The notes: a model not told the origin generated them from the letters alone. Positions 27,520 to 37,180 are shown, counted from the stretch's first letter. The stretch: 64,000 nucleotides of DNA from Shewanella sp. MTB7 (GCF_027571385.1 NZ_CP085636.1:868001-932000); one strand, 5' to 3'. Numbers and translations are program-made.

Positions 27520-30500
27520 ATGCGATATACATCTGTGCGTTACTTCTCCCTTTTAGCGTGTTTCAGCAGTTTTGTTGGTTACGCTTATGCTAATACTGTT
27601 CCATTAGCTGGTCAGTTCAAGGTCAATGAACAAGGGGCTGCAACATATACTTTACCCATTGAATCCCCAACTGCTAGAGGCGGACTACGCCCAGGAATTG
27701 CTTTAACTTATTCCTCTTCAGGTGGTGACGGGTATCTAGGCCAAGGCTGGAGTCTATCGGCCAGCTCAGTGATTTCACGTTGCCCTCAATCTTTTGCTCA
27801 AGACGGCCTACTAAAAGGCGTAAATTTATCCATGGATGATAAATTTTGCCTAGATGGTATGCGTTTGGTATTGGTGTCTGGCGTTTATGGTGAAGCAGAT
27901 TCAGAGTATAGAAAAGAGATTGATGACGCATCGTTCATTACAGCGTTAGGGCAAACCTCTGGTGGCGGCCCCGCGGCTTTTCAGGTGGAGACCAAGGCTG
28001 GTGAAACCCATTACTTCGGTAATATCAGCGCACACAGCAATAAACAATTCAATAATGTAGATGGAAACAATATCACAGGTGATTCCGCTATCACCATTGA
28101 TACTGAAAATGGTGAGGTAACCCGTCTATGGGCGCTCAAGGCCATTGAAGATAATGTGGGTAACTACATATCTTATCATTATACACAAACCGCCTCCGAA
28201 CAAATGCTGTCAAGTATCGATTATGCTGGGCACAGTGACGGTACAGCTCCCTATGTGAGCGTGAAATTTCATTATATGACCAACCCTAAGCCTAAAAGTG
28301 GGTACGTCTATGGGGCTGAGTTCAGCTTAACCAAGTTATTAAATCGCATTGAAGTCGAACTCGACGGTCAGCATCAAAAATCCTATTTTCTAGATTACAG
28401 TACTTCAAACAAGGTAGAAGATAAAAACTTCATTGACAGTATTCAAGCTTGTGTCGATGTTGATAGGAATGACTGTACGCGTGCTATCGCATTTGACTGG
28501 ACCCGTCGCCCGTTTAATAACTGGTCATTCACTCCATTTGTGGCAAGCGCTTCACACACTATGCCTATAGGAGAAAACCTGACTTCGCAGATGTTCGACA
28601 TGGACGGTGATGGCTTTACTGACATCATTTATGTGCGTAGCGGAGCATGGTATAAACGTACGCTTGCTACTGGAGATGAGGAGCGTTTAACGGGTTTTGG
28701 TAGTAATAAAGCGCACTTTGCTCAAAGTATTGATTTTAATGGTGATGGTCAGCGAGATTTACTTATTGCGACTAGTGAAACCAGCAACTGGCATGTTATT
28801 AGTTTTAAGCCATCAATAGTGACTACTCCTTCCTGTGAGCCCAACGGTGGTGGAACTCATTTATGTGAAGATGTTGACCGGGTGGTGGCATACACCCTCA
28901 CCGATTTAAAGCGTAAAGCCTTAGGTTATGACGGTAGTACATTAGTGGTGGATGTGAATGGTGATGCGCTTGAAGATATCTTGTTTTTAAAAAGTGGTCA
29001 AATTCAATGGTATAAAAATTTAGGGGGAAGGTTTGATGTTGCAAGGACGCTGTATACATTCAGTTCTCAGGATACCGCTTATTTCGAACCTGATGTGATT
29101 GAGAGTGCTCCCAGTTTCAAAACCAGTGCTGCAGTGGATGTTAATGGTGATGGTTTAACGGATTTACTGCTTAAAGTAAGAAGTCAGTTCAACTATTGCA
29201 GTACTGGTGGAGGGTTGATATACGATGTTTCCTACGGTGAATGTGTCGGTGATTTGCAGGGGCAGTGGCGGAGTTATGATTCGACCGATTGGCAGCTTTT
29301 CGTTTCCAATGGAGCAAGATTTATAAAACGACAGAATATTCCCACTACAAAGGATGTGAAGCATTTACGGGTTGCCGATTTAAATGGAGACGGGTTAACT
29401 GATATTGTCTATGTACAAAACGGTACCTGGCGTCAGCGACTCTCTAATGGCGTTCATTTCCTTGGTGAGACCAATATAGGTGTCAACTCAAGTGACTCCT
29501 TGGCTAAGGGGACGTATTTCTTGGATGTCAATGGTGATGGACGGGCTGATATGTTGCATCCAGTCACAACGTCGGAGGCGATCCGTGTTCGGCTATCTAA
29601 ACCTGCAATACGAGTAGACACTGTAGATTGGGAGGACCGTGGGCATTTTTTATTACCAAGTGGGTCGAGAGAAACAATTCGTTTTGCTGATACCTTAGGG
29701 GATGGCCGCACAAGTCTATATTATGCCGAAAACAACCGATGGAGGATTAATCGACCAGTAGTGTCAGCACACAATAATACCATACATGCCATTACGGATG
29801 GATTTGGGGTTAAGACTAATATTACCTATGACCACGTTACTCGTAAAGGGGCTGAAAGTGTTTATAAAACACAGGTATCTTCCAATCTAGACTCAAGTAA
29901 AAACTTCTCAACTATTCCACCACTTCGCGTCGTAAAACGGGTGCAAACTGAGACCGGGCCCAATTCGAGTGTTGGTGTTAAGTTTGAGTATGGTGGCTTA
30001 TTGGTCAATCGATTAGGTCGCGGTTTTCAAGGGTTTGAACTGCTAAGAAGTATTGACGAGCAATCGGGAGTGGTGACTGAAACTCAGTACGCACAACTGT
30101 TCCCTGCGACAGGGTTACCTTTGGCAACCAAACAACATTATCAAGGCAATAGTCTATCTCTGTCTACTAATCACTATACCTTTGTTGAAGTGGAGAGTAA
30201 TGAACATAACAAGATATATCGTCGTACAGAGATGGAGACCGTTGATATTAGTCGTCAATACGGCTCCGATGATGTGGTTCGGGAGTTAATCAGGACAGAA
30301 ACGCACAATGAATACGATGAGTGGGGCAATTTAACCCAGAGTACGGCGGAGAAACATGACCTCTCGTCGACCGGTATCTCAAATCGAATCATCACCACCA
30401 ACCTTTATGATGGTGCCGGTGGTGGTGCACAGAAAGGTCGATTAAGCAGTTCGGTGGTGAGCTCTTCTCGTTGGGGAGAGGGAGATGCTCCTACAATTAC

Positions 30501-33500
30501 AAAGCGCAGTAGCTTTAGTTATTACAGTAATGGTTTATTGAAAACCTCTATCCTATCTCCTGATATTCCTCGATATAGACTCACTACCACAAACCATTAC
30601 GACCGATTTGGCAATACGACTCGGGTGGATATCACGGGCGGCACTCAAGCATCGGGCGCAGCTGCGCAAACTCGCTCTACTCATACCGCTTATGATGCGC
30701 GAGGGCGCTTTGTTCATAGTGCCACTAACGGTGCGGGAGATGTGGCTATTAGCCAGTACAATCAACAGTCTGCAAATTCCGTAACGGGTCGCATTACCAG
30801 TGCAGCGGTGACCGATGCTAATGGTAGAAAAATCACCAAGTATTTTGATATTTGGGGGCGAGTCATAAGGGAGGTCAATCCCGATGCTACTCAGATAACG
30901 TATCGCTATGAGCTATGCAGTCAATCGGACTGTACCCCGCTGGTTAATGGCGTCATGCTTACAACAAAAAACCAGTTAGGGAGTCCGACAGAGCAAGTTA
31001 TTACTGATAAGTACGGTAGAGAGGTGGGCAGTAAGGTCAAAGGGTTTAATGGTGATTGGATTGTGACCGCTAAATCTTATGATAAGAAGGGGCGGATGTC
31101 ACGTCAATATGAGCCAGCCTTTGATTCGGTTAGCTCGTATTATAGTCAGCTTAGTTACGATGATTTTAATCGAGTTATCAGTGAACGGATGCCAAATGAC
31201 AGCGTCAGTACTCGCTATTACCAAGGGTTGGAGACCTTGTATCAAGATGGTATGGGCAAGCAGCAAACTAAGCAGGTTAATATTTTTGGTGAGCAATCGA
31301 AAGTCATTGATGAGCTTTATAATGAATTGAGTTTTGAGTATGACGCGACAGGTAATCTTCTTCGCAGTTATGTGCAGTCAAGTGGTGGTCAGAAAGTCCT
31401 GCGTACATCTCTTGAATATGACCAACATGGGCGCAAAACGACATCAAGGGATTTGGATAAAGGATTATGGCGTTATACCTATAATGCATTTGGGGAGTTG
31501 CTAACCCAAACGAATGCCAGTGGACAAGTCACCACACTTTTTTATGACGCATTAGGGCGCAAGATAAGAAGAACTGAGCTCGAAGGCACATCGTGTTGGT
31601 TGTATGGCAACCGCGCCACTAAAAATGCAGGCATGTTAGTGACTGAGCGTATTTTCGGCAGCCAGACGACCAATTGTAATGCCGGAGGTTACCTGCAACA
31701 AAAAACATTGGGTTATGATAATTACGGACGGTTGGACACAACAACAACACATATAGGCGCAGATGCGTATATCACACAATTTACTTATGATGCGGCTGGC
31801 CGAATTGATACCTTAAGGTACCCCAAGAACTTAGTTGCAATCGAGAACCGTTATAACGATGCCGGTTACCTATTTCAGCGCAAGGATAAAACCACCGGAC
31901 TTGTTTATCAAACCGTCAGTAATATGAATGCTCGCGGGCAGGTTACTGAAGTTAATTACGGTAATGGTGCTCAAGAGAGTACGTCATATCAATCAGATAC
32001 GGGGTGGATAGATACTATCCAACTGAATAAAGGCGGGTTGTTGCATCAGCTAGCTTATCGCTTTGATGAGATGGGGAATCTGGATTGGCGTCAACATCAA
32101 TTGACCAGTGCTCCGGCAACCTTTGCTGAAAACTACACTTATGATGATTTATATCGCTTGTATGACCGCACTATTACCGTCAGTAGTGGAGGAAGTACAT
32201 TGCCTGTCGATTTTAAATCGACGCAAAATATACGTTATGACGATTGGGGGAATATCGTATCCAAGACGGGTACAGGGCATTATCGGTATGATGCGACCAA
32301 CCCTTATAAATTATTGGGCATATCACAAACCCCAGCCATAACGGCAGCGATTAAGTCGTGCCCAGTTGGGTACTCTTTAAATGCCGCAACCAGTGCTTGT
32401 GTTAAGGCTGAGTCTCGATCTGCAACTGCAGTCTGTGCCAGTGGTTACTCTTGGAATGGCAGCAGTTGTCAAAAGACGGTATCTACCTCAGCTATTGTGG
32501 TTTGTTCAGCAGGTTATAACTATTCGAGTACTTCAAATAAGTGTGTAGACGTGCTCGTTAAGAGACCTTTATGGGTATGTTCTGGTGGGGGAGGAGGGGA
32601 CCCAAAGAGTGTTCAACAACGAGGTTGTAATTGGAAGTGCCCATCAGGTTACCAGTTAATTGGCTATGACAGTCACTGTGAAAAAACAGTGTATGCCAAC
32701 GTCACTTATAGCTGTCCTAGTGGGGCTACGCTATCTGGTAGCACTTGTTCAACAAAGTTCAATAAGCCAAATACATGGAGATGTCCTTCAGGCACAACAT
32801 TATCAGGAACCCAATGTCAGCAAATACTGACACAAATACCAAGTGGTTGGTCTTGTCCTGCTGGTTGGTCATTAACAGGAACGAATTGCAATCGGACATT
32901 AACGGCTTCGGTTATCAAGTCATGCCCTGCTGGTACGACGCTTAATGGTTCTAATTGTATCAGTCAGACCAGTTCGACGCATGCCATGACCTATGATGCA
33001 AGAGGGAACATTACATCCGATAGTCAGCGTAATTTCAACTACACCTCATATGACTTAATTGACACCATTACGCAAGGTCGTGAATCCAGTAGTTTTGAAT
33101 ATGATGCTGGACGAGCCCGATACAAACGGGCAGACATCAAAATTGAAGCTGGAGTTAATGCCTATTACACAACCTACTATGTGGGCAGTCACTATGAGAA
33201 AGTGATGCGCACCGGAGGCGGCAAGGCTGCACTTACCGAGCAAAAGTATTATGTGGGCAACGTGGTGATAACTAAGCGAAGTAATAACACCACCGATACT
33301 TTCTATTTGCACAAAGACCACCAAGGTTCAACTACCACAGTAACTAATGCTGCGGGCATTGTAGTGCAACAATTCACCTATGACCCTTGGGGTAAACAAA
33401 CCGCGGCCTATAGCAATTCGCGACTCAATGGGGTTATCTCTCCATCGGCCAGCAAGGGCTATACCGGGCATGAAGGGATAGATCATATGGATATTATTCA

Positions 33501-34602
33501 TATGAATGGGCGGATTTATGATGCCAATATTGGTCGTTTTTTACAGGCTGACCCTTTTATCCAACAAGCGGACAATCTGCAAAACTATAACCGTTATGCT
33601 TATGTGTTGAATAATCCAATGAGTTATAGCGACCCTACTGGATTCTTTTTCGATAAAATTTGGAAAGCGATTAAGAAATATTGGAAACCCATTTTGGCGA
33701 TTGTCGTTGCTGTCGTGACCTATGGCGCGGCATCTGAGTGGGCATTTTATCAGTTGGGAATGGTCACTTCTGCTTCATCTGGAGTGGGGCTTAGTGCTGT
33801 TACAACTTACAGTTTATCGGCTGGTGGCTATGCTTTAGCTGGTGCGGCAGCGGGGGCTGTTGCTGGAGGGATAACAACAGGAAGTTTAAGTGGCGCGGCA
33901 AAAGGTGCGTTAACTGGTGCCATTATGGGGGGAGTCACGGGGGCATTAAGCAGTACAGGAACCAGTTTTTCTGATTCAGCGTATCGGTTGTCATTGTCAG
34001 CAGTGGGAGGGTGTACTGCAGGAGCGGTATCTGGAGGCTCTTGTGGTGAAGGAGCAAAGCTTGCTGTGATAGCGCAGGGGTTAAAGATTACCATGGACAG
34101 TTATTCAGGCTATGAGTCTTCCTTAAAAACCTCAAAAGGCAATGCGGTTATTAAGCTTGAGGGTGATGGGGTTCAAAATAGTTCAGTGTCAAATACAGGC
34201 ACATCGGTAGAAGTGGAGTTGGGTTCTCTAGCTGCACAAAAAGGGCTTGTTGGCAGGGATATTTCAACGCTTAATGCGCAGGAGATTCAAATGTTGAAGG
34301 CCTCTTTAGTTAACAAAGGTACCATGGATTTTTACAGCTGGTCGGCAGCTCAAAATCGCGTGGAGTTTAACTCTTTCAATCATAACTACTGGATGTCTGA
34401 GTATTCACCAGTATTAAGTTTGACTTCAAGGGGGGGGGTTGGCGTCAGGGCATTTTCGGTATTTCATGATAAATGGATGGCAAATTGGGATATCAGTAGC
34501 ACCGGAGTGTTAATTGCCACCATCCCGCCGGCTGTTGTTGGGCAATATTATGCGTTGGGTGTCGGGAACTATTATTATTACATGAATAATTTGGAGGAGT
34601 AG
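27520..34602 (+). CDS. SpvB/TcdB-type RHS-repeat polymorphic toxin, 2360 residues
   Basis: A giant secreted protein. AAGGA lies upstream, and a signal peptide (FSLLACFSSFVGYAYA) is followed by an SpvB/TcaC N-terminal domain (about 25-330; YLGQGWSLSASSVISRCP). Six FG-GAP/VCBS-type calcium motifs follow (DMDGDGFTD, DFNGDGQRD, DVNGDALED, DVNGDGLTD, DLNGDGLTD, DVNGDGRAD at about 360-680), then a TcdB-middle-like region (about 745-900). RHS/YD repeats run from about 920 to 1600, then eight Cys-rich modules (about 1608-1822), more RHS and the core end GRFLQADP...[20 protein letters not shown] (about 2005-2042). The last 320 residues are a variable tip: a hydrophobic, Gly/Ala-rich segment, then a domain with FHDKWMANWD and IPPAVVGQYYALG. 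RHS shells usually enclose such a toxin. A PAAR domain is not seen. A lipoprotein gene follows after 3 bp. Confidence 0.9.
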   Translation: MRYTSVRYFSLLACFSSFVGYAYANTVPLAGQFKVNEQGAATYTLPIESPTARGGLRPGIALTYSSSGGDGYLGQGWSLSASSVISRCPQSFAQDGLLKGVNLSMDDKFCLDGMRLVLVSGVYGEADSEYRKEIDDASFITALGQTSGGGPAAFQVETKAGETHYFGNISAHSNKQFNNVDGNNITGDSAITIDTENGEVTRLWALKAIEDNVGNYISYHYTQTASEQMLSSIDYAGHSDGTAPYVSVKFHYMTNPKPKSGYVYGAEFSLTKLLNRIEVELDGQHQKSYFLDYSTSNKVEDKNFIDSIQACVDVDRNDCTRAIAFDWTRRPFNNWSFTPFVASASHTMPIGENLTSQMFDMDGDGFTDIIYVRSGAWYKRTLATGDEERLTGFGSNKAHFAQSIDFNGDGQRDLLIATSETSNWHVISFKPSIVTTPSCEPNGGGTHLCEDVDRVVAYTLTDLKRKALGYDGSTLVVDVNGDALEDILFLKSGQIQWYKNLGGRFDVARTLYTFSSQDTAYFEPDVIESAPSFKTSAAVDVNGDGLTDLLLKVRSQFNYCSTGGGLIYDVSYGECVGDLQGQWRSYDSTDWQLFVSNGARFIKRQNIPTTKDVKHLRVADLNGDGLTDIVYVQNGTWRQRLSNGVHFLGETNIGVNSSDSLAKGTYFLDVNGDGRADMLHPVTTSEAIRVRLSKPAIRVDTVDWEDRGHFLLPSGSRETIRFADTLGDGRTSLYYAENNRWRINRPVVSAHNNTIHAITDGFGVKTNITYDHVTRKGAESVYKTQVSSNLDSSKNFSTIPPLRVVKRVQTETGPNSSVGVKFEYGGLLVNRLGRGFQGFELLRSIDEQSGVVTETQYAQLFPATGLPLATKQHYQGNSLSLSTNHYTFVEVESNEHNKIYRRTEMETVDISRQYGSDDVVRELIRTETHNEYDEWGNLTQSTAEKHDLSSTGISNRIITTNLYDGAGGGAQKGRLSSSVVSSSRWGEGDAPTITKRSSFSYYSNGLLKTSILSPDIPRYRLTTTNHYDRFGNTTRVDITGGTQASGAAAQTRSTHTAYDARGRFVHSATNGAGDVAISQYNQQSANSVTGRITSAAVTDANGRKITKYFDIWGRVIREVNPDATQITYRYELCSQSDCTPLVNGVMLTTKNQLGSPTEQVITDKYGREVGSKVKGFNGDWIVTAKSYDKKGRMSRQYEPAFDSVSSYYSQLSYDDFNRVISERMPNDSVSTRYYQGLETLYQDGMGKQQTKQVNIFGEQSKVIDELYNELSFEYDATGNLLRSYVQSSGGQKVLRTSLEYDQHGRKTTSRDLDKGLWRYTYNAFGELLTQTNASGQVTTLFYDALGRKIRRTELEGTSCWLYGNRATKNAGMLVTERIFGSQTTNCNAGGYLQQKTLGYDNYGRLDTTTTHIGADAYITQFTYDAAGRIDTLRYPKNLVAIENRYNDAGYLFQRKDKTTGLVYQTVSNMNARGQVTEVNYGNGAQESTSYQSDTGWIDTIQLNKGGLLHQLAYRFDEMGNLDWRQHQLTSAPATFAENYTYDDLYRLYDRTITVSSGGSTLPVDFKSTQNIRYDDWGNIVSKTGTGHYRYDATNPYKLLGISQTPAITAAIKSCPVGYSLNAATSACVKAESRSATAVCASGYSWNGSSCQKTVSTSAIVVCSAGYNYSSTSNKCVDVLVKRPLWVCSGGGGGDPKSVQQRGCNWKCPSGYQLIGYDSHCEKTVYANVTYSCPSGATLSGSTCSTKFNKPNTWRCPSGTTLSGTQCQQILTQIPSGWSCPAGWSLTGTNCNRTLTASVIKSCPAGTTLNGSNCISQTSSTHAMTYDARGNITSDSQRNFNYTSYDLIDTITQGRESSSFEYDAGRARYKRADIKIEAGVNAYYTTYYVGSHYEKVMRTGGGKAALTEQKYYVGNVVITKRSNNTTDTFYLHKDHQGSTTTVTNAAGIVVQQFTYDPWGKQTAAYSNSRLNGVISPSASKGYTGHEGIDHMDIIHMNGRIYDANIGRFLQADPFIQQADNLQNYNRYAYVLNNPMSYSDPTGFFFDKIWKAIKKYWKPILAIVVAVVTYGAASEWAFYQLGMVTSASSGVGLSAVTTYSLSAGGYALAGAAAGAVAGGITTGSLSGAAKGALTGAIMGGVTGALSSTGTSFSDSAYRLSLSAVGGCTAGAVSGGSCGEGAKLAVIAQGLKITMDSYSGYESSLKTSKGNAVIKLEGDGVQNSSVSNTGTSVEVELGSLAAQKGLVGRDISTLNAQEIQMLKASLVNKGTMDFYSWSAAQNRVEFNSFNHNYWMSEYSPVLSLTSRGGVGVRAFSVFHDKWMANWDISSTGVLIATIPPAVVGQYYALGVGNYYYYMNNLEE
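32341..32985 (+). repeat. Eight cysteine-rich modules inserted in the RHS shell
   Basis: Coding repeat of about 23-45 residues per unit with the pattern C-P-x-G-[YTW]-x-L-x-G-x-x-C (for example SCPSGATLSGSTC and RCPSGTTLSGTQC). There are 18 cysteines in total. Unit four is longer and carries a CSGGGGGDPK insertion. The flanking sequence on both sides is ordinary YD-repeat sequence. Confidence 0.85.
33577..34088 (+). repeat. Recombination handle: RHS core end plus conserved tip linker, main copy
   Basis: About 510 bp from CTGCAAAACTATAACCG through the Gly/Ala-rich linker. It is nearly identical to 38941-39453. Part of it also occurs at 35355-35452 and, degenerate, at 41089-41285. After 34088 the sequences diverge into different toxin tips. 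Confidence 0.88.
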
Positions 34603-35452
34603 CCTATGCGTCACGTTACGAAACTGCTAGCGATTATGTCCATTGTACTTATCCTGAACGGCTGTGCGTATTACGTTTACAACACTGGAAGTGCGTATGG
34701 GTTAACAAATGTTGAAACGACAAAATATCTAGGGCACCAGCAAAACACGGGTTACAGCTCCCCTATATTTACTCCAATTGTTACGCTGGATAACGGGGTT
34801 CAAGTAAAGCTTCATTTCTCTGGTGGGTATAGTCGTCCTCCAGGGGAAAGTGATTCAGAACACTTTAATAACCTAAGAATAGAGATATTTATTACTTCCT
34901 TAGAAGAGGGGATTCGCTTAGATACACAACATATCATGATGGACCAGTATCGTATTAGTAAGAAAGCTAAGGTTAATTTTTTAGAGATGAAACGATACCC
35001 GAGTAAAGCGCGGAATAGTTACGGTATTGATGTGTGTCAATATCCGCCAGAGGATGTTCAAGTCGACAGCAATTCTTTTGATATTTTCTATGATTTCTAT
35101 CAGAAAGACAGCATTAGTATCCCTTATCGACAAGTTGATTTTAATTTACTCCCAGTACACTTACTTAGAATCGATACTAATATTTTGTGCGGAATATTAG
35201 TTGCAATGAACACCAACCTAGCGGGAGATCAAGGTTTCTTTACGCTTACACTCCCTTTTATAGAAGAGGGACAAATCACTGAATATACCCTATATGTTTA
35301 TCCTGTTGAGTATCGATTTACGGCTAAGTGATGGTTTTTTAGCTGGCGAAGAGCCTGCAGAACTATAACCGTTATGCTTATGTGTTGAATAATCCAATGA
35401 GTTATAGCGACCCTACTGGATTCTTTTTCGATAAGATTTGGAAAGCGATTAA
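34186..35452 (+). repeat. Toxin end + lipoprotein + core-end block, copy 1
   Basis: About 1.27 kb, nearly identical to 37771-39038. It covers the last 415 bp of the main toxin tip, the lipoprotein gene and the start of the next tip cassette. The copies differ by a few substitutions and one base in a G-rich tract (34430-34438 here is nine G). Confidence 0.92.
34606..35331 (+). CDS. Lipoprotein, probable immunity protein of the main RHS tip (copy 1)
   Basis: A 241-residue predicted lipoprotein with signal peptide and lipobox LNGC (cysteine at about residue 20), so it is probably anchored in a membrane facing the periplasm. The rest is soluble, with no recognised domain. It begins 3 bp after the RHS stop codon, with the ribosome site GGAGGAG inside the toxin end, which implies translational coupling. 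The position directly behind a toxin tip and its co-duplication with that tip (second copy at 38192, almost identical in protein) support an immunity role. A membrane lipoprotein would fit a toxin acting in the periplasm or on membranes. Function is inferred from context only. Confidence 0.72.
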   Translation: MRHVTKLLAIMSIVLILNGCAYYVYNTGSAYGLTNVETTKYLGHQQNTGYSSPIFTPIVTLDNGVQVKLHFSGGYSRPPGESDSEHFNNLRIEIFITSLEEGIRLDTQHIMMDQYRISKKAKVNFLEMKRYPSKARNSYGIDVCQYPPEDVQVDSNSFDIFYDFYQKDSISIPYRQVDFNLLPVHLLRIDTNILCGILVAMNTNLAGDQGFFTLTLPFIEEGQITEYTLYVYPVEYRFTAK

Positions 35453-36398
35453 ATCAGTTGTTTCGATAATTATCGTTGCTGTGGCTTCCTATTTTTGTGC
35501 CGGAACTTGTACCACAGCCATATGGGCAGCGATAGGTGCTGCGTCGGGGGCAGTAAGTGCCGCAGTGAATGGTGGGAATATCTTTATGGGGGCTCTTATT
35601 GGAGGTGTAACTGCGGGAGTGGGGGCTGAGATGGCTGGCTCTGGTTTGTTTGAGACATTTATGGCTAATGGGGTTGTGGGAGGTATTGCAAGTGAAGTTT
35701 CTGGAGGTAACTTCGGCCACGGCTTTGCGGCAGCAGGATTGAGTAGCTTAGCAGGTGGTGCAATAGGTAAAATAGATGATGCTGTGGTGCGTGTTGTGGT
35801 GCGCGGGGTGATTGGTGGTACCATTTCAGAAGCGACTGGGGGTAAGTTTGCCAACGGAGCAAAGAGTGCAGCCTTTGCTCAAGCTGTGGGAGAGTTATCA
35901 AACTATGCCACGACAGAATCTGAGAGCAGGCCGAATCAAGTGGAGGGTTGGACTCAAGCAGATGAAGATTGGTTACAAGAGACTATGGCCCAGACCGCGA
36001 TAGATTTAGATAATGGCGATGTTTATGCTTATGAGCCAGCGTGGATGCGGCAGCAAGAGCGAGCACTATTGGATGGCGAGTTTGGTGCTGGCACTTATAC
36101 AGATGTGATGAGTGACGCAGGTGGGATTGCGATTGGTGGGGCTTTGACTCTGTATGGTGGTGGATATGGAGTGTATAGAGGTGGTTATAAGCTCTATAAA
36201 GCCACAGGATTAAAAGTGGATGGTTTTTCTAAAGGATTAAGTCATGGAAATGGTCGCGTTTTTCAAATTAGATCAACTAAAGGCGGGCCAGTATTTAGAT
36301 TAGATTATCACCCAAACCCCTCACCCGTAAGGCTACATATGCACTTTGGTAACATGTCTCATCATAGGCCTTGGTTTGCCCCATGGAAAACCTATTAG
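35343..36398 (+). CDS. Displaced RHS tip cassette 2 (toxin-like C-terminal domain without core)
   Basis: The frame opens with the end of the RHS core ([24 protein letters not shown]). It has no ribosome site of its own, as expected of an orphan tip that works only after recombination onto the main gene. A hydrophobic, Gly/Ala-rich linker follows (SVVSIIIVAVASYFCAG, then many GG repeats), then a variable domain with DEDWLQETMAQTAID. The end is rich in His, Arg and aromatics: GRVFQIRSTKGGPVFRLDYH, then LHMHFGNMSHHRPW. The clustered histidines suggest a nuclease-like or metal-dependent toxin, but I cannot assign a family. It ends 8 bp before an immunity-like gene. Confidence 0.72.
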   Translation: MAKSLQNYNRYAYVLNNPMSYSDPTGFFFDKIWKAIKSVVSIIIVAVASYFCAGTCTTAIWAAIGAASGAVSAAVNGGNIFMGALIGGVTAGVGAEMAGSGLFETFMANGVVGGIASEVSGGNFGHGFAAAGLSSLAGGAIGKIDDAVVRVVVRGVIGGTISEATGGKFANGAKSAAFAQAVGELSNYATTESESRPNQVEGWTQADEDWLQETMAQTAIDLDNGDVYAYEPAWMRQQERALLDGEFGAGTYTDVMSDAGGIAIGGALTLYGGGYGVYRGGYKLYKATGLKVDGFSKGLSHGNGRVFQIRSTKGGPVFRLDYHPNPSPVRLHMHFGNMSHHRPWFAPWKTY

Positions 36399-36406
36399 GA
36401 GTTTCA

Positions 36407-36823
36407 ATGAATAATTTCTTAAACTATCCTGAACCATTGTATTTCGAGATAGAGAATGATTATAAAAAAGAAATAGTGGCCTTATTTTCTAAGTTGATAG
36501 AAGAAGAGAAATGGTTGAAATTGATTTCTGTTGATAATAAAGGAGTTGTGAAAGTGGAGGAGGATATTCCCGTGAAATGTTTTTGTTCGGCTTTTTTGTT
36601 CTCAAAGCTTGATTCTTTGGGTGAGGCACCTAATTTGTATTTATTAATCAATTCGAAATTCAGCTGCAAAAACCTACAAGAGATCCTGTGTAAAGTCTCC
36701 TATCAGAACTTTGTATATACTCCTTCCCTGCAAGAATGTTTAGTGGAGGAAGTAGGAGGGAGTTTAATATTTAGAGATAATGATTCTGATAGGCTTGTCG
36801 CGGTCAATAAACGAACAGGTTAA
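36407..36823 (+). CDS. Probable immunity protein of tip cassette 2
   Basis: A 138-residue acidic, cytoplasmic protein. The ATG at 36407 is chosen because of TAGGAGT six bases upstream. It starts 8 bp after the tip-2 stop codon. Features are MNNFLNYPEPLYFEIENDYK, VEEDIPVKCFCSAFLFSKLD and many Phe, Leu and Glu. No signal peptide, so its toxin would act in the cytosol. I recognise no family; the role is inferred from position. The gene is AT-rich, unlike the core genes. Confidence 0.6.
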   Translation: MNNFLNYPEPLYFEIENDYKKEIVALFSKLIEEEKWLKLISVDNKGVVKVEEDIPVKCFCSAFLFSKLDSLGEAPNLYLLINSKFSCKNLQEILCKVSYQNFVYTPSLQECLVEEVGGSLIFRDNDSDRLVAVNKRTG

Positions 36824-36835
36824 CATGCTTAGTTC

Positions 36836-37180
36836 TGCGCATGAACTTACGGCCATGAGATGAGCAATGTTGATGGTGTTGTATTAAATAGGGAATTATG
36901 AATATATATGGTGCAAAGTGACAGATGGGTATCCATTTAAATACATGGGAAATAAAAATGTAGGGATTAGGTTTGATTTTGCTTAAATTGATAAGCGTCA
37001 GTTTGGTATAGATTTTACACAAGTTCAGGAGCTCCAGGGCACTATAATCATGGCATGAAGCGGACTGGTTGGTCAAAACGACCTAGTAATAAACTGGTTT
37101 TTGAAACTCGTGGAGCGGGGAAGCATATAGAAGATAAGGGTCATTTTATGATTAAAGTGAAGGACCTAGATAAATGGTAA
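36836..37180 (+). pseudogene. Decayed toxin tip (cassette 3 remnant)
   Basis: Protein-like fragments occur in successive frames: HEMSNVDGVVLN, then YPFKYMGNKNVGIRFDFA with a stop, then IDKRQFGIDF. Finally an open end encodes SGAPGHYNHGMKRTGWSKR and GKHIEDKGHFMIKVKDLDKW, stopping at 37180. Several stops and at least two frame changes separate them. The last frame overlaps the start of the next gene by 7 bp, as in toxin-immunity pairs. Reading frames were joined by eye. Confidence 0.5.

Noticed and set aside
32341..32985. Possible CRISPR-like or satellite array
   Set aside because: The periodicity is at protein level with variable unit length and no conserved DNA repeat.
33828..34094. Open frames opposite the Gly/Ala-rich tip linkers (also near 35454-35901)
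   Set aside because: Low-complexity coding DNA leaves the other strand open; no ribosome sites.
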